Below the pieces are notes generated by a model that was not told the DNA's origin, did no database searches, and was given only the letters and a program-made list of their open reading frames with translations. A DNA stretch of 64,000 bases from Pseudomonas kilonensis. GTDB taxonomy: Bacteria > Pseudomonadota > Gammaproteobacteria > Pseudomonadales > Pseudomonadaceae. The position numbers and the translations under genes are program-made. Positions 1 through 8,807 of the stretch are shown here, piece by piece. Position 1 is the stretch's first letter. Every line of letters starts with the position of its first letter. Location: contig NZ_LHVH01000024.1 in assembly GCF_001269885.1 (NCBI RefSeq), positions 248,001 through 312,000 of the forward strand, in the 5' to 3' direction.

Positions 1-2066
1 ATCCGTTGCGCCTGGCGAATGTCGTGGATGAACCGCTCGGCCGGCAGCGGATGACCCAGCAGATAGCCCTGCAGCGAATCGCAGCCCAACTGGGTCAGGA
101 AGTCTTGTTGCACATCGGTCTCCACGCCTTCGGCGACGATCCGCAGGCCCAGGGCCTGGCCGAGGGCGACGATGGCCGAGACGATCGCCGCGTCATCGCT
201 GTCGTGTTCCAGGTCACGCACGAAGCCGCGATCGATCTTCAGCTCGTTGGCCGGCAGGCGCTTGAGGTACATCAGGCTCGAGTAGCCGGTGCCGAAGTCG
301 TCGATGGACAGGTCCACGCCCATGTCCGAGAGCTGTTGCAGCACCGTCATGCTCGCGTCCGCATCGCTCATGGCGGTGGTTTCGGTGATTTCCAGGGTCA
401 GGCTGTTGGCCGGCAGCTGATGCGTTTCCAAGGCCTTGGCCACGCTCTGTACCAAACCGGTATGGCAGAACTGCAACGCCGACAGGTTCACCGCAATGCG
501 CCAGTCGGTATAACCGAGCACGTACCATTCGCGCATCTGCCGACAGGCCTCGTTCAGCACCCATTCGCCGATGGGGATGATCAACCCGGTCTTTTCCGCC
601 AGGTCGATGAAGGTGTCAGGCATCAACAGGCCCTGGGTCGGATGGGTCCAGCGCAACAAGGCCTCGGCCCCGACCGGCCGGCCGTTGGTCGCGTCGAACT
701 TGGGCTGGTAATACAGGCTGAACTGCCGCTGCTCAAGGGCCAGGCGCAAGTCTTGCAACAACTGCAATTGCTTGCGGGCGTTGCTGTTCATCGAGGCGTC
801 GAAGAAGCTGTAGCCGTTTTTGCCGGCGCCCTTGGCGTGGTACATCGCCGCGTCGGCGTTCATCAACAGTTCGTCGGCGCTCTGGCCGTTGCCAGGGTAA
901 ACGGCGATGCCGACGCTGGCGGAGATCTGCAAGTCATGCTCAGCCACCCGGAACGTGCGTGCGATCAAGCCGACCTGACGTGCCGCCAGTTGCAAGGCAT
1001 CGTCCGGTTCAGTCAGTTGCACCAACAGCACGAACTCATCACCGCCGATCCGCGCCAGGGTGTCCTGGCTGCGCAGGTCTTCGCGCAGGCGCAGGGCCAC
1101 GTCCCGCAGCAACAAATCGCCCATGTGGTGACCAAAGGCGTCGTTGACCGGCTTGAAACCATCCAGGTCGATGAACATCAGGGCGAAGCAGCCACCCTGC
1201 CCTTGCACACGGTGCATGGCCTGATCGATACGATCAGCCAGCAATACCCGGTTGGGCAGTCCGGTGAGGGGGTCGTGCAGGGCCAACTGGGTCAGTTCCC
1301 GGTTGGCCAGGGTCAGCGATTGCGCCAGCTCCGCAGTGCGGGCTTCCAGGCGCGCATCGAGAATCGACGTCAGCAAGGCGATGGCCAGCACCGCCAGGGT
1401 GGTGATCAACACCAGATTGTCCAGGCCCTTGCCGCTCAAGCCGTCCAGGGAGCCACAAAAGCTGCCGTCGCTGAACCGCGCGCCGGCCATGCCGGTGTAG
1501 TGCATGCCGACGATGGCCATGCCCATGACCACCGCTGCACCTGCGCGAGCCAGACGCACATGGGGGGTGTTCTGGCGCAGGCGAAAGGCAATCCACAACG
1601 CCGCCGCCGAAGCGCCGACGGCAATCACCAGCGAAGCCCCGAACAGCGTCGGATCATAGTCGATGCCTGGCTGCATTCGCAGCGCGGCCATGCCGGTGTA
1701 GTGCATGGTGCTGATCCCGGCCCCCATGATCAGCGCACCGAAGGCCAGTTGCCACGCCGGCAATCGTGGCTGGCTGACCAGCCACAGGGCAAAACCGCTG
1801 GAAAGAATCGCGACCAGCAGCGACAGCGCGGTGATCGATATGTCGTAGCCAAGCTCCACCGGCAAGCTGAACGCGAGCATGCCGATGAAGTGCATGGACC
1901 AGATGCCCACCCCCATCGCCAGCGCGCCCCCGGTCATCCATAAATGCGTGGCACGCCCCTGGGCGGTCGCGATCCGCCCGGCCAGGTCCAGCGCGGTGTA
2001 GGACGCCAGCACGGCAACAAACAAGGAAATCGAAACAAGGGCGGGGGAATAACTGCCGATGAGCAT
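1..2066 (-). CDS. MHYT-GGDEF-EAL cyclic-di-GMP protein (3' truncated by window)
   Basis: Membrane-bound cyclic-di-GMP enzyme. The start at 2066 reads MLIGSYSPALV; 688 codons lie in the window and no stop is reached, so the C-terminus is missing. The first ~240 residues carry three MHYT-type repeats (SMHFIGM, TMHYTGM, GMHYTGM) between membrane helices, the proposed gas or metal sensor of this family. A GGDEF domain follows with an intact RIGGDEF signature, then an EAL domain with GAEALLRW, ITETTAM and DDFGTGYSSL. Both catalytic motifs look intact, so it could make and degrade c-di-GMP. Architecture and length fit P. aeruginosa MucR, which links c-di-GMP to alginate; NbdA shares the domain order, so the orthologue is not settled. 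Confidence 0.93.
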   Translation of the reverse strand, partial: MLIGSYSPALVSISLFVAVLASYTALDLAGRIATAQGRATHLWMTGGALAMGVGIWSMHFIGMLAFSLPVELGYDISITALSLLVAILSSGFALWLVSQPRLPAWQLAFGALIMGAGISTMHYTGMAALRMQPGIDYDPTLFGASLVIAVGASAAALWIAFRLRQNTPHVRLARAGAAVVMGMAIVGMHYTGMAGARFSDGSFCGSLDGLSGKGLDNLVLITTLAVLAIALLTSILDARLEARTAELAQSLTLANRELTQLALHDPLTGLPNRVLLADRIDQAMHRVQGQGGCFALMFIDLDGFKPVNDAFGHHMGDLLLRDVALRLREDLRSQDTLARIGGDEFVLLVQLTEPDDALQLAARQVGLIARTFRVAEHDLQISASVGIAVYPGNGQSADELLMNADAAMYHAKGAGKNGYSFFDASMNSNARKQLQLLQDLRLALEQRQFSLYYQPKFDATNGRPVGAEALLRWTHPTQGLLMPDTFIDLAEKTGLIIPIGEWVLNEACRQMREWYVLGYTDWRIAVNLSALQFCHTGLVQSVAKALETHQLPANSLTLEITETTAMSDADASMTVLQQLSDMGVDLSIDDFGTGYSSLMYLKRLPANELKIDRGFVRDLEHDSDDAAIVSAIVALGQALGLRIVAEGVETDVQQDFLTQLGCDSLQGYLLGHPLPAERFIHDIRQAQR

Positions 2067-2259
2067 GGTTTTTTTCTCGTAACTGGAGAACCGGACTGCT
2101 TCCATGCCCGGTTGAAGGCCGGCGATTGTACTGAATCGTGACAGGGACGCACGAAGCAAATACCAAAAAGCCATCAACGCTGGGATATTTTCGACGAAAG
2201 ACACATCGTCGATTTTTCAGAACTCACAGCTATTTTTCAGGCAAGTACGAATTCCCCTT

Positions 2260-2347
2260 GTGGGAGCGGGCTTGCTCGCGAAAGCGGTGGGCCAGCTTAC
2301 ATTAAAGTTGAATGTCACGACGCCTTCGCGAGCAAGCCCGCTCCCAC
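2260..2347. repeat. REP inverted pair (family A) in a 401-bp gap
   Basis: Two arms, GTGGGAGCGGGCTTGCTCGCG and its inverse, face each other about 45 bases apart. The rest of 2067-2467 holds no gene I can support, only the ribosome-binding site AAGGAGG before pncA. Confidence 0.85.
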
Positions 2348-2467
2348 AGGAATCTGTGTCGTCATGAAGCACGCGACCAACACAAGACCTTGTGAGCGCT
2401 TGCGGACAAACACCTGGCCCACGCCATTCAGCTATTATCGAAAAACCACTTCAAGGAGGATTCATTC

Positions 2468-3121
2468 ATGGGCGTTCCCGCCAACCGGGCTTTGACCACC
2501 GCGCTGGTAGTAATCGATGTACAGAACGACTTCATCCCCGGCGGCCAACTGGCGGTACCGGGGGGCGATGAGATCGTGCCGCTGATCAACCAGCTCGGCC
2601 ATTCATTCAGGCACGTCGTCCTTGCGCAGGACTGGCACCCGGCCGGGCACGCCTCGTTTGCGTCCAGCCACCCGGGCAAGCAACCGTTCGACATCGTCCA
2701 ATTACCCTATGGCGAGCAGAAACTCTGGCCCGACCACTGCATACAGGGCAGCAACGGCGCCGCGCTGCACCCGGCACTCGACCTCGCCCATGCCAAGCTG
2801 ATCATTCGCAAGGGCTGCAACCCGGACATCGACAGCTATTCAGCCTTCATGGAAGCGGACCACCAGACCCCCACCGGTTTGACCGGCTATCTCAAGGAGC
2901 GCGGCATCGACACGGTGTACCTGGTGGGACTGGCCCTGGATTTCTGCGTGATGTTCTCGGCGCTGGATGCCCGGTTGGCGGGGTTCAATGCGGTGGTGAT
3001 ACTGGATGCCTGCCGGGGCATCGATATCGACGGCTCGATGGAGGCGGCAATCCGACGGATGCAGGAAGCAGGCGTGCAATTGATCGAGTCCAGCGCGATA
3101 GACGGTCGCCCCTTCGCTTGA
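2468..3121 (+). CDS. pncA: Nicotinamidase PncA
   Basis: Cysteine hydrolase that deamidates nicotinamide to nicotinate for NAD salvage; cytosolic. Length 217 aa fits the family. The N-terminus has VVIDVQNDF with the catalytic Asp (about residue 17) and then GGQLAV. The metal-binding stretch QDWHPAGHASF and the catalytic Cys in LALDFCVMFSALDA are present. The start is fixed by an excellent AAGGAGG 8-10 bases upstream. It is monocistronic or loosely followed by the DUF1345 gene 41 bases downstream. Function is known from the family and the motifs are complete. Confidence 0.95.
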   Translation: MGVPANRALTTALVVIDVQNDFIPGGQLAVPGGDEIVPLINQLGHSFRHVVLAQDWHPAGHASFASSHPGKQPFDIVQLPYGEQKLWPDHCIQGSNGAALHPALDLAHAKLIIRKGCNPDIDSYSAFMEADHQTPTGLTGYLKERGIDTVYLVGLALDFCVMFSALDARLAGFNAVVILDACRGIDIDGSMEAAIRRMQEAGVQLIESSAIDGRPFA

Positions 3122-3162
3122 TCGCTCATACTAGCCGCCTCCCCTCTGGACAGTGAGTCTCC

Positions 3163-3804
3163 ATGCCCTTCCTCGCCCGCACCCACCCGCGTCTGTCCAG
3201 CGCCACGGTCCTTGGCCTGGCGGTGGGTATCCTGGTTCCCGTGGACTCGATCATCAGCAAGATCCTGATCGGCTGGAATACCGGCGTCTGGACCTATCTG
3301 GTGCTGATGTCCTGGCTGACCGTGCGGGCCAAGGCGCCCGACGTCCGGCGCATCGCCGAAATCGAAGATGAAAATGCCGGGCTGGTCCTGCTGGTGGTCT
3401 GCATCGCAGCGCTGGCCAGCCTGGCAACCATCACCCTCGAACTGGCCGGCAGCCGCGACCTGCACGCGGCCGGCAAGCTGTTGCACTACGGCTTTACGGC
3501 AATGACCGTGATCGGTTCCTGGTTGCTGATCGGGGTGATCTTCAGCGTGCACTACGCGCGGTTGTATTACACCTGGGAAGGCAAGGAGCCGGCGTTGCGG
3601 TTTGCCGAAGGGCTGACCACGCCCAACTATTGGGATTTCCTGTATTTCTCTTTCACCATCGGCGTGGCGGTGCAGACCTCGGACGTGGGCGTCGCCACAC
3701 GGCAACTGCGCAAGATCGTCCTGGCGCAATCGTTGATCGGGTTTGTGTTCAACACGGCGATCCTGGGGTTTTCGATCAATATTGCGGCGGGGTTGTTTGG
3801 GTGA
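3163..3804 (+). CDS. DUF1345 family inner-membrane protein
   Basis: Predicted integral membrane protein of 213 aa. About five hydrophobic segments are visible: near residues 14-30, 40-52, 73-93, 107-130 and 185-210. The segment with PNYWDFLYFSFTIGVAVQTSD is typical of DUF1345 proteins and resembles the pore-loop region of two-TM channels, but no transport function is established. It lies 41 bases after pncA in the same direction. The start at 3163 gives a positively charged N-terminus before the first helix. Confidence 0.85.
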   Translation: MPFLARTHPRLSSATVLGLAVGILVPVDSIISKILIGWNTGVWTYLVLMSWLTVRAKAPDVRRIAEIEDENAGLVLLVVCIAALASLATITLELAGSRDLHAAGKLLHYGFTAMTVIGSWLLIGVIFSVHYARLYYTWEGKEPALRFAEGLTTPNYWDFLYFSFTIGVAVQTSDVGVATRQLRKIVLAQSLIGFVFNTAILGFSINIAAGLFG

Positions 3805-3830
3805 GGAAAGTTGGGGGCCACTTCGTGCCC

Positions 3831-3857
3831 CAGCGGGGATAAATCCCCTCGCCACAG
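3831..3857. repeat. Partial REP (family B half)
   Basis: A single half of the GTGGCGAGGGGATTTATCCCCGCTG element, in the short gap between two convergent genes. Confidence 0.6.
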
Positions 3858-3872
3858 AGATCGCACCGAGGC

Positions 3873-5174
3873 TCAAGCGGGTGTTGGCAGCCACAGCCTG
3901 AAGCGCGCGCCACCCAGTGGCGAGGCTTCGGCGGTCAGTGTGCCGCCCTGGGCTTCCAGGGCGCGGCGGCTGATGGCCAGGCCGAGGCCGAAACCGCCGG
4001 TGGCGCGGTCGCGGCTGCGGTCCAGGCGGTAGAACGGCTCGAACACGCGTTCGCGTTCGCTGTCGGGAATGCCGATGCCATCGTCGTCGACCCAGATCTC
4101 ACAGCCTTGATCACCCACCCGCACACCGACCTGGATGCGCTTTTCGCAATAACGCATGGCATTGCGCAGCAGGTTCTGCAACGCCCGGGCGGTCAGGCGT
4201 GGGTCCAGCACGAAACGCTCCAGCGCCCCATGCAACAGCACGTCGATCACCACGTCTGGCGCCGCCAGGTCTTCGTCGACGCTACCCAGGATACTGTCGA
4301 TGAACTCGTCCAACGCCACTTCAACCCGATCGGGCAAGTGTTGCAGGTTCTGCAAACGGCTGTAGGACAGCAGTTCCAGCACCAACTCATCCAGCTCGCG
4401 AATGTGCGCCACCAACCCTTGCAGGCGCTCGCGACTGGCCGCCGGCAGGTCATCGGACAGCGCCAGGGCCAGGCCGAAGTCGAGCCGGGTCAGTGGCGTG
4501 CGCAGTTCGTGGGACACGGCGTTGAGCAGGTCCCGCTGTTGGTTGAGCAGGTTCTCGATGTCCCCCGCCATCGTGTCGAACACATGGGCCAGGCTGCCGA
4601 TGTTCGAACTGGAGGCAATGTGCGTACGCTCACCCAGATGACCTTTGCCAAAACGCTCGGCGGTGCGCCTGAGGCGTTCCAGGTCACGCCAGTGAGGCCG
4701 CAACCAGAGCAACAGGCAGGCCAACATGGTCGCGCCGATCAACACGTTGATGCTCCAGTACAACCAGCTGACGTCGGCCGGGTCCGGCGGCACGACCATC
4801 TTCACCGCCGTGTGCCCGTCCAGCGGCGCCGCCGCCAAGGTGCGCCAGGCCCAGTCACCGATACGCACCACGTTCTCGCCGCGCTTGAGACGCGCCTGCT
4901 CTTCGGCACTGAAGCCGCCGTCATCGACCGCCGCCAGCTCGATGCGCAGCGGCTCGAACTCCTTGTCCATCTGCGCCGCCAGCGCCGGCCACTGCTCGCT
5001 GGGCACGGCGCGGAACTGCTTGACCATCAAGGTTTGCAGGCCACGGGAATAATCGAGGTTGTAGGTCATGAAACGGTCTTGGAACAGGCGGATCACCAGT
5101 TCCGGCATCAGGTAGATCGCCGCGCTGTAGGACACGATGGTGACCAGGTAAAGGCGGATCAGCAGCTTCCACAT
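3873..5174 (-). CDS. rstB: Sensor histidine kinase, RstB-like
   Basis: Inner-membrane two-component sensor kinase, 433 aa. A transmembrane helix near residues 8-25 and another near 139-157 flank a periplasmic sensing region. HAMP follows (from LRPHWRDLERL), then the phospho-acceptor His222 in SHELRTPLTR, and a HATPase domain with the N box (LLRNAMRYC), G1 box (DDDGIGIP) and G2 box (GGFGLGLAI). The linker and HAMP region resemble E. coli RstB closely. It starts 4 bases after the stop of the response regulator, so the pair is co-transcribed and probably translationally coupled. The stimulus is unknown. Confidence 0.92.
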   Translation of the reverse strand: MWKLLIRLYLVTIVSYSAAIYLMPELVIRLFQDRFMTYNLDYSRGLQTLMVKQFRAVPSEQWPALAAQMDKEFEPLRIELAAVDDGGFSAEEQARLKRGENVVRIGDWAWRTLAAAPLDGHTAVKMVVPPDPADVSWLYWSINVLIGATMLACLLLWLRPHWRDLERLRRTAERFGKGHLGERTHIASSSNIGSLAHVFDTMAGDIENLLNQQRDLLNAVSHELRTPLTRLDFGLALALSDDLPAASRERLQGLVAHIRELDELVLELLSYSRLQNLQHLPDRVEVALDEFIDSILGSVDEDLAAPDVVIDVLLHGALERFVLDPRLTARALQNLLRNAMRYCEKRIQVGVRVGDQGCEIWVDDDGIGIPDSERERVFEPFYRLDRSRDRATGGFGLGLAISRRALEAQGGTLTAEASPLGGARFRLWLPTPA

Positions 5175-5178
5175 CGGC

Positions 5179-5880
5179 TCAGCATTCCCACTCGGAACGA
5201 CTGAACAGATAACCCTTGCCCCACACCGTCTTGATCTTGCGGGCTTCGTCGGCGTTGTCGTCGAACTTGCGCCGCAACTTGGAAATCGCCACGTCCACCG
5301 AACGGTCGGTGCCGTTGAACTCGATGCCGCGCAGGCGCTGCAGGATCTGGTCGCGGCTCAGCACTTCGCCGGAATGCCGGGCCAGCACCACCAGCAGGTT
5401 GTATTCGCCGCTGGACAGCTCCACCGCTTGCCCGCGCCAGGTTACGGTGCGCTCGGACAGGTCGATGCAGAGGTTGCCCATGAGGATGCGGTCGTTGACC
5501 GTCTGCGGCTCGGTGAGGCTGCTGCGGCGCAACAAGGTACGCACCCGCGCCAGCAATACCCGGGGCTCGCAAGGTTTGGTGACGTAGTCATCGGCGCCCA
5601 TTTCCAGGCCCAGGACCTGGTCGTGGCTGTCGTCCCGGGCGGTGAGCATCAGGATCGGCAAGGTCGCCGAGTCGGCCCGCAGCAGGCGGCAGACTTGCAA
5701 GCCGTCCAGCCCCGGCAGCATCAGGTCGAGAATCACCAGGTCCGGCGGATCGACACGCGCCCGTTCACGCACGTGATCGCCACGGCTGAGCACGCTGACC
5801 TGATAGCCGTTGCGCTCCAGGTAACTGGCGATCAGTTCGGAGAGTGCGGTGTCGTCTTCGACCAGGAGGATGTTGGGCAT
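5179..5880 (-). CDS. rstA: OmpR-family response regulator, RstA-like
   Basis: DNA-binding response regulator of 233 aa, partner of the downstream kinase. The receiver domain has the acidic pair in LLVEDD, the phospho-acceptor Asp52 in VILDLMLPG and Lys in YVTKP; the C-terminal winged helix is of OmpR/PhoB type (SGEYNLLVVLARH, then DRSVDVAISKLRRK). I start it at 5880 (MPNILLVEDD). An in-frame ATG at 5943 would add 21 residues translated from REP sequence, which is implausible. Orthology to RstA is likely from sequence style and the partner, not proven. Confidence 0.92.
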   Translation of the reverse strand: MPNILLVEDDTALSELIASYLERNGYQVSVLSRGDHVRERARVDPPDLVILDLMLPGLDGLQVCRLLRADSATLPILMLTARDDSHDQVLGLEMGADDYVTKPCEPRVLLARVRTLLRRSSLTEPQTVNDRILMGNLCIDLSERTVTWRGQAVELSSGEYNLLVVLARHSGEVLSRDQILQRLRGIEFNGTDRSVDVAISKLRRKFDDNADEARKIKTVWGKGYLFSRSEWEC

Positions 5881-5921
5881 GGGTGTTTCCAGAAAGTGCT
5901 GTGGCGCCTGGTTGGGCCTCA

Positions 5922-5995
5922 TCGCGAGCAAGCTCGCTCCCACAGGGGCCTGAGTCGCACTAAAGACTCAATGTGGGAGCGAGCTTGCTCGCGAG
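5922..5995. repeat. REP inverted pair (family A)
   Basis: Facing arms TCGCGAGCAAGCTCGCTCCC and its inverse lie about 30 bases apart, between the aminotransferase and regulator genes. Confidence 0.8.
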
Positions 5996-6098
5996 GGCGA
6001 TGCCACAGGCGCAGAAAATCTCAAGCTGCCAAGGATATACGCCCTCGCTCATCGACGAGCAAAACCCTTACACAATTTCACACAGCCACTACAAAACG

Positions 6099-7283
6099 TT
6101 ACCGCTGGGCCCGCAGCAGCTGCGCCGCACACGAGGCGATCCGTTGGCACGCATCCGTCAGCTTCACCTGATCGACCACCAGCCCGAGACGGATATGCCC
6201 TGCCGCACTGGGCCCGAACGCCTCGCCGGCCAACACTGAGACGCCGTAGTCGTCCAGTAGTCGCTCGGCAAATGCCTGGGCATCGAGGCCGGTACGGCGC
6301 ACGTCGACCATCACGAACATGCCGCCATCGGGCCGCACCGGCTTGAGGCCTGGGCTGTCGTCGAGCATGGCGCAGACCAGGTCCCGGCGCTGGCGATATT
6401 CCTCGTGCATCTGCGCCACTTCCGGCAACTCCTGCTCCAGCGCTACTTGGGCGGCCCGTTGCACGAAATCCGGCAGGCCAAACAACATGCACAAGGACAG
6501 GTTCGCCAGATGGTCGGCGAGGGATTCAGGGCCGATGACCCAGCCAATGCGCCAGCCGGTCATGGCGTGGGATTTGGACAGGCTGTTGATCGTCGCGGTG
6601 CGCTCGGCCATGCCCGGCAGGCTGGCCGGGCTGATGTGTTCGCCGTCGTAGAGCAAGTCGCTGTAGACCTCGTCACTGATCAGCCACAGGTCATGTTCGA
6701 TGCACAACCGGGCCAATGCCTGCCAGGTGGACATCGGCAGGCTGGCGCCGGACGGGTTGTTCGGGCTGTTGAGCAGCATCGCCCGGGTACGCGGGGTCAC
6801 AAGACGGGCAACGTCCGCAGGCTCGACCCGAAAACCGTTCTCCGGGCGGACCGCCACCGGCACCACTTTCGCCCCGCAGGCGCCGAACACCGCCTCATAG
6901 GTGACATACATCGGCTCGGCGACGATGACTTCGTCGCCAGGGTTGAGCAGGCATTGCGCGACCGCATACACCGCGCACTGCGCCCCCGGCAGTACGACGA
7001 CCTGTTCGGCCCCCGCAGGCTGGCCGCAACGCAGGCGATGACGCCGGGCAATGCTGGTCCGCAAGGTGTGCAAGCCGCGGATGTCCGAATAATGGGTCTC
7101 ACCGGCCCGCAGGCTGCCCACGGCGGCGTCGACAATGGCGCGCGGGGTGTCGAAGTCCGGATCACCTACTGACAGCAACAACACATCCATGCCCTGTTCG
7201 CGCATGGCCAGCGCCCGGTCGTGAATCTGCCAGGCGGCGGCACCATCGCCGGTGATGCGTTGGGTTAAAGCTGAGAAGCGCAT
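6099..7283 (-). CDS. aruH: PLP-dependent aminotransferase, probable arginine:pyruvate transaminase AruH
   Basis: Fold-type I aminotransferase of 394 aa. The PLP lysine lies in SLSKSHAMTGWRIGW, the cofactor-contacting Asp/Tyr in ISDEVYSDLL, and the substrate-binding Asn in NSPNNPSGAS. The whole chain reads very close to my recollection of P. aeruginosa AruH (for example GAQCAVYAV, EPMYVTYEAVFGACGAKVVPV, LAGEAFGPSAAGHIRLGL), the first enzyme of the arginine transaminase pathway. No other aru genes lie nearby, so the substrate is inferred from similarity; other aspartate-family transaminases remain possible. Confidence 0.85.
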   Translation of the reverse strand: MRFSALTQRITGDGAAAWQIHDRALAMREQGMDVLLLSVGDPDFDTPRAIVDAAVGSLRAGETHYSDIRGLHTLRTSIARRHRLRCGQPAGAEQVVVLPGAQCAVYAVAQCLLNPGDEVIVAEPMYVTYEAVFGACGAKVVPVAVRPENGFRVEPADVARLVTPRTRAMLLNSPNNPSGASLPMSTWQALARLCIEHDLWLISDEVYSDLLYDGEHISPASLPGMAERTATINSLSKSHAMTGWRIGWVIGPESLADHLANLSLCMLFGLPDFVQRAAQVALEQELPEVAQMHEEYRQRRDLVCAMLDDSPGLKPVRPDGGMFVMVDVRRTGLDAQAFAERLLDDYGVSVLAGEAFGPSAAGHIRLGLVVDQVKLTDACQRIASCAAQLLRAQR

Positions 7284-7366
7284 GTATCTCTCCTGATTGC
7301 GCGATATCCAGCCTCAACCCTATCTCAAATTCAATCCTGTGTGAGCAAAGGTTGCTCCCACAGGTG

Positions 7367-8503
7367 CTATCGGGCCGCCACCCGCCAAAGCCGTGCAACG
7401 TCCCGGGCGCGCTCGCTCAGCAGGCGCGAGGCGTCGGCGCAGGCTTGCTGCAAGGTCATCGGCCCGCTGGCCAGGGCGAAGGCGGCGTCGATGCCGTGTT
7501 CATACAGCGCCTGGTAACCCTCCCCCAGCGTGCCGGCAATGACCACCACCGGTACACCGTGCTGGCGGGCGATGCGGGCCACGCCGAAGGGGGTCTTGCC
7601 GCGCAGGGTCTGGGCGTCGAAACGGCCTTCGCCGGTAATCACCAGGTCGGCGCCGTTGACCGCCTCGGCCAGCCCGGTCAACTGGGCGACGACGTCCACG
7701 CCGGTACGAAACTGCGCGCCCAGGAACGCCTTGGCCGCAAACCCCAGGCCACCGGCGGCGCCGCTGCCCGGCTCGTCGCGCACATCCTTGTTCAACGCCC
7801 GTGCGCAGTGTTCGGCGAAATGCCCCAAGGCCCGGTCCAGCGCCTGCACTTGCTGGGCAGTGGCGCCCTTCTGCGGACCGAAAACCACGGACGCGCCATG
7901 GGGACCGCACAACGGGTTATCGACATCGGCGGCAATCTCGAAGCTGACCTGGGCCAGGCGCGAGTCGAGGTCGCTCAGGTCGATGTGCGACAGGTTCGCC
8001 AAGGCCAGGCCACCGGGAGGAAGGGGTTGGCCCTGGTCATCCAGTAACACCACGCCCAGGGCCTGCATCGCCCCGGCACCGGCGTCGTTGGTGGCACTGC
8101 CGCCGATCGCCAGGATCACCCGGCCGGCGCCCTCATCGAGGGCAGCGCGAATCAGCTCGCCAGTGCCATAGGTGCTGCTGGAACAGGCGTCGCGTTGCTC
8201 CGGTGGCACCCGTTGCAAGCCACTGGCCTCGGCCATTTCGATGATCGCGGTGCGGCTCTCGGCCAACCAGCCCCAGCGCGCCTCGACGGCGACACCCAAC
8301 GGACCGCGGACCCGGGTGCGGCGCCACTCACCGTGACAGGCCGCCAACACCGACTCCACCGTCCCCTCCCCGCCGTCGGCCATCGGGCATTTGACCAACT
8401 GCGCATCCGGCCAGACCTCGGCCAGCCCCTGGGCGATGGCATCGGCGACGCCCTGGGCGCTGAGGCTGTCCTTGAACGAGTCGGGGGCGATGACTATTTT
8501 CAT
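7367..8503 (-). CDS. Glycerate kinase (GarK/GlxK type)
   Basis: Phosphorylates glycerate, feeding sugar-acid or glyoxylate catabolism into lower glycolysis; cytosolic, 378 aa. The family N-terminus MKIVIAPDSFKDSLSA is present, followed by CPMADGGEGTVES, IGGSATNDAGAG and ITGEGRFDAQT, all typical of the two-domain glycerate kinase fold. The start at 8503 is chosen because the 28 residues read upstream of it are unlike the family. Next comes a CdaR-type regulator in the same direction and a divergent MFS transporter, an arrangement seen for glycerate/glucarate utilisation. Confidence 0.93.
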   Translation of the reverse strand: MKIVIAPDSFKDSLSAQGVADAIAQGLAEVWPDAQLVKCPMADGGEGTVESVLAACHGEWRRTRVRGPLGVAVEARWGWLAESRTAIIEMAEASGLQRVPPEQRDACSSSTYGTGELIRAALDEGAGRVILAIGGSATNDAGAGAMQALGVVLLDDQGQPLPPGGLALANLSHIDLSDLDSRLAQVSFEIAADVDNPLCGPHGASVVFGPQKGATAQQVQALDRALGHFAEHCARALNKDVRDEPGSGAAGGLGFAAKAFLGAQFRTGVDVVAQLTGLAEAVNGADLVITGEGRFDAQTLRGKTPFGVARIARQHGVPVVVIAGTLGEGYQALYEHGIDAAFALASGPMTLQQACADASRLLSERARDVARLWRVAAR

Positions 8504-8648
8504 ATTATTCTCCGGTTCCGATGCACAGCATGCTGCCAGTTGACCGCAGCCGTGACGCCGGTCCGCTGCACAAAAGGCACTGGGCATTATTGTTCAAATT
8601 CACAAATACCGGTTTTCCAGGAAGATTCAGGTTGAAGCTGCCGGCCTC

Positions 8649-8803
8649 ATCGCGAGCAGGCTCGCTCCCACACAGGCCTGCGTGAACTCAGGATCTGCAT
8701 ACAACACAGACCTATTGTGGGAGCGGGCTTGCTCGCGAAGGTGGTGCATCAGTCGACTTCAAGGCTGCTGACACGACGCCTTCGCGAGCAAGCCCGCTCC
8801 CAC
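8649..8803. repeat. Three REP arms (family A) in a 304-bp gap
   Basis: Arms at about 8649-8672, 8717-8740 and 8781-8803; the outer two share orientation and the central one is inverted. No gene is supported in 8504-8807. Confidence 0.8.
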
Positions 8804-8807
8804 AGTT

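Noticed and set aside
6..1943. 645-codon plus-strand open frame over the MHYT-GGDEF-EAL gene
   Set aside because: Its translation is rich in Gln, His, Gly and Ala without motifs, while the minus strand gives three intact domains. It is an antisense shadow of a GC-rich gene.
2887..3894. 335-codon minus-strand frame over pncA and the DUF1345 gene
   Set aside because: Shadow; both plus-strand genes have ribosome-binding sites and family motifs.
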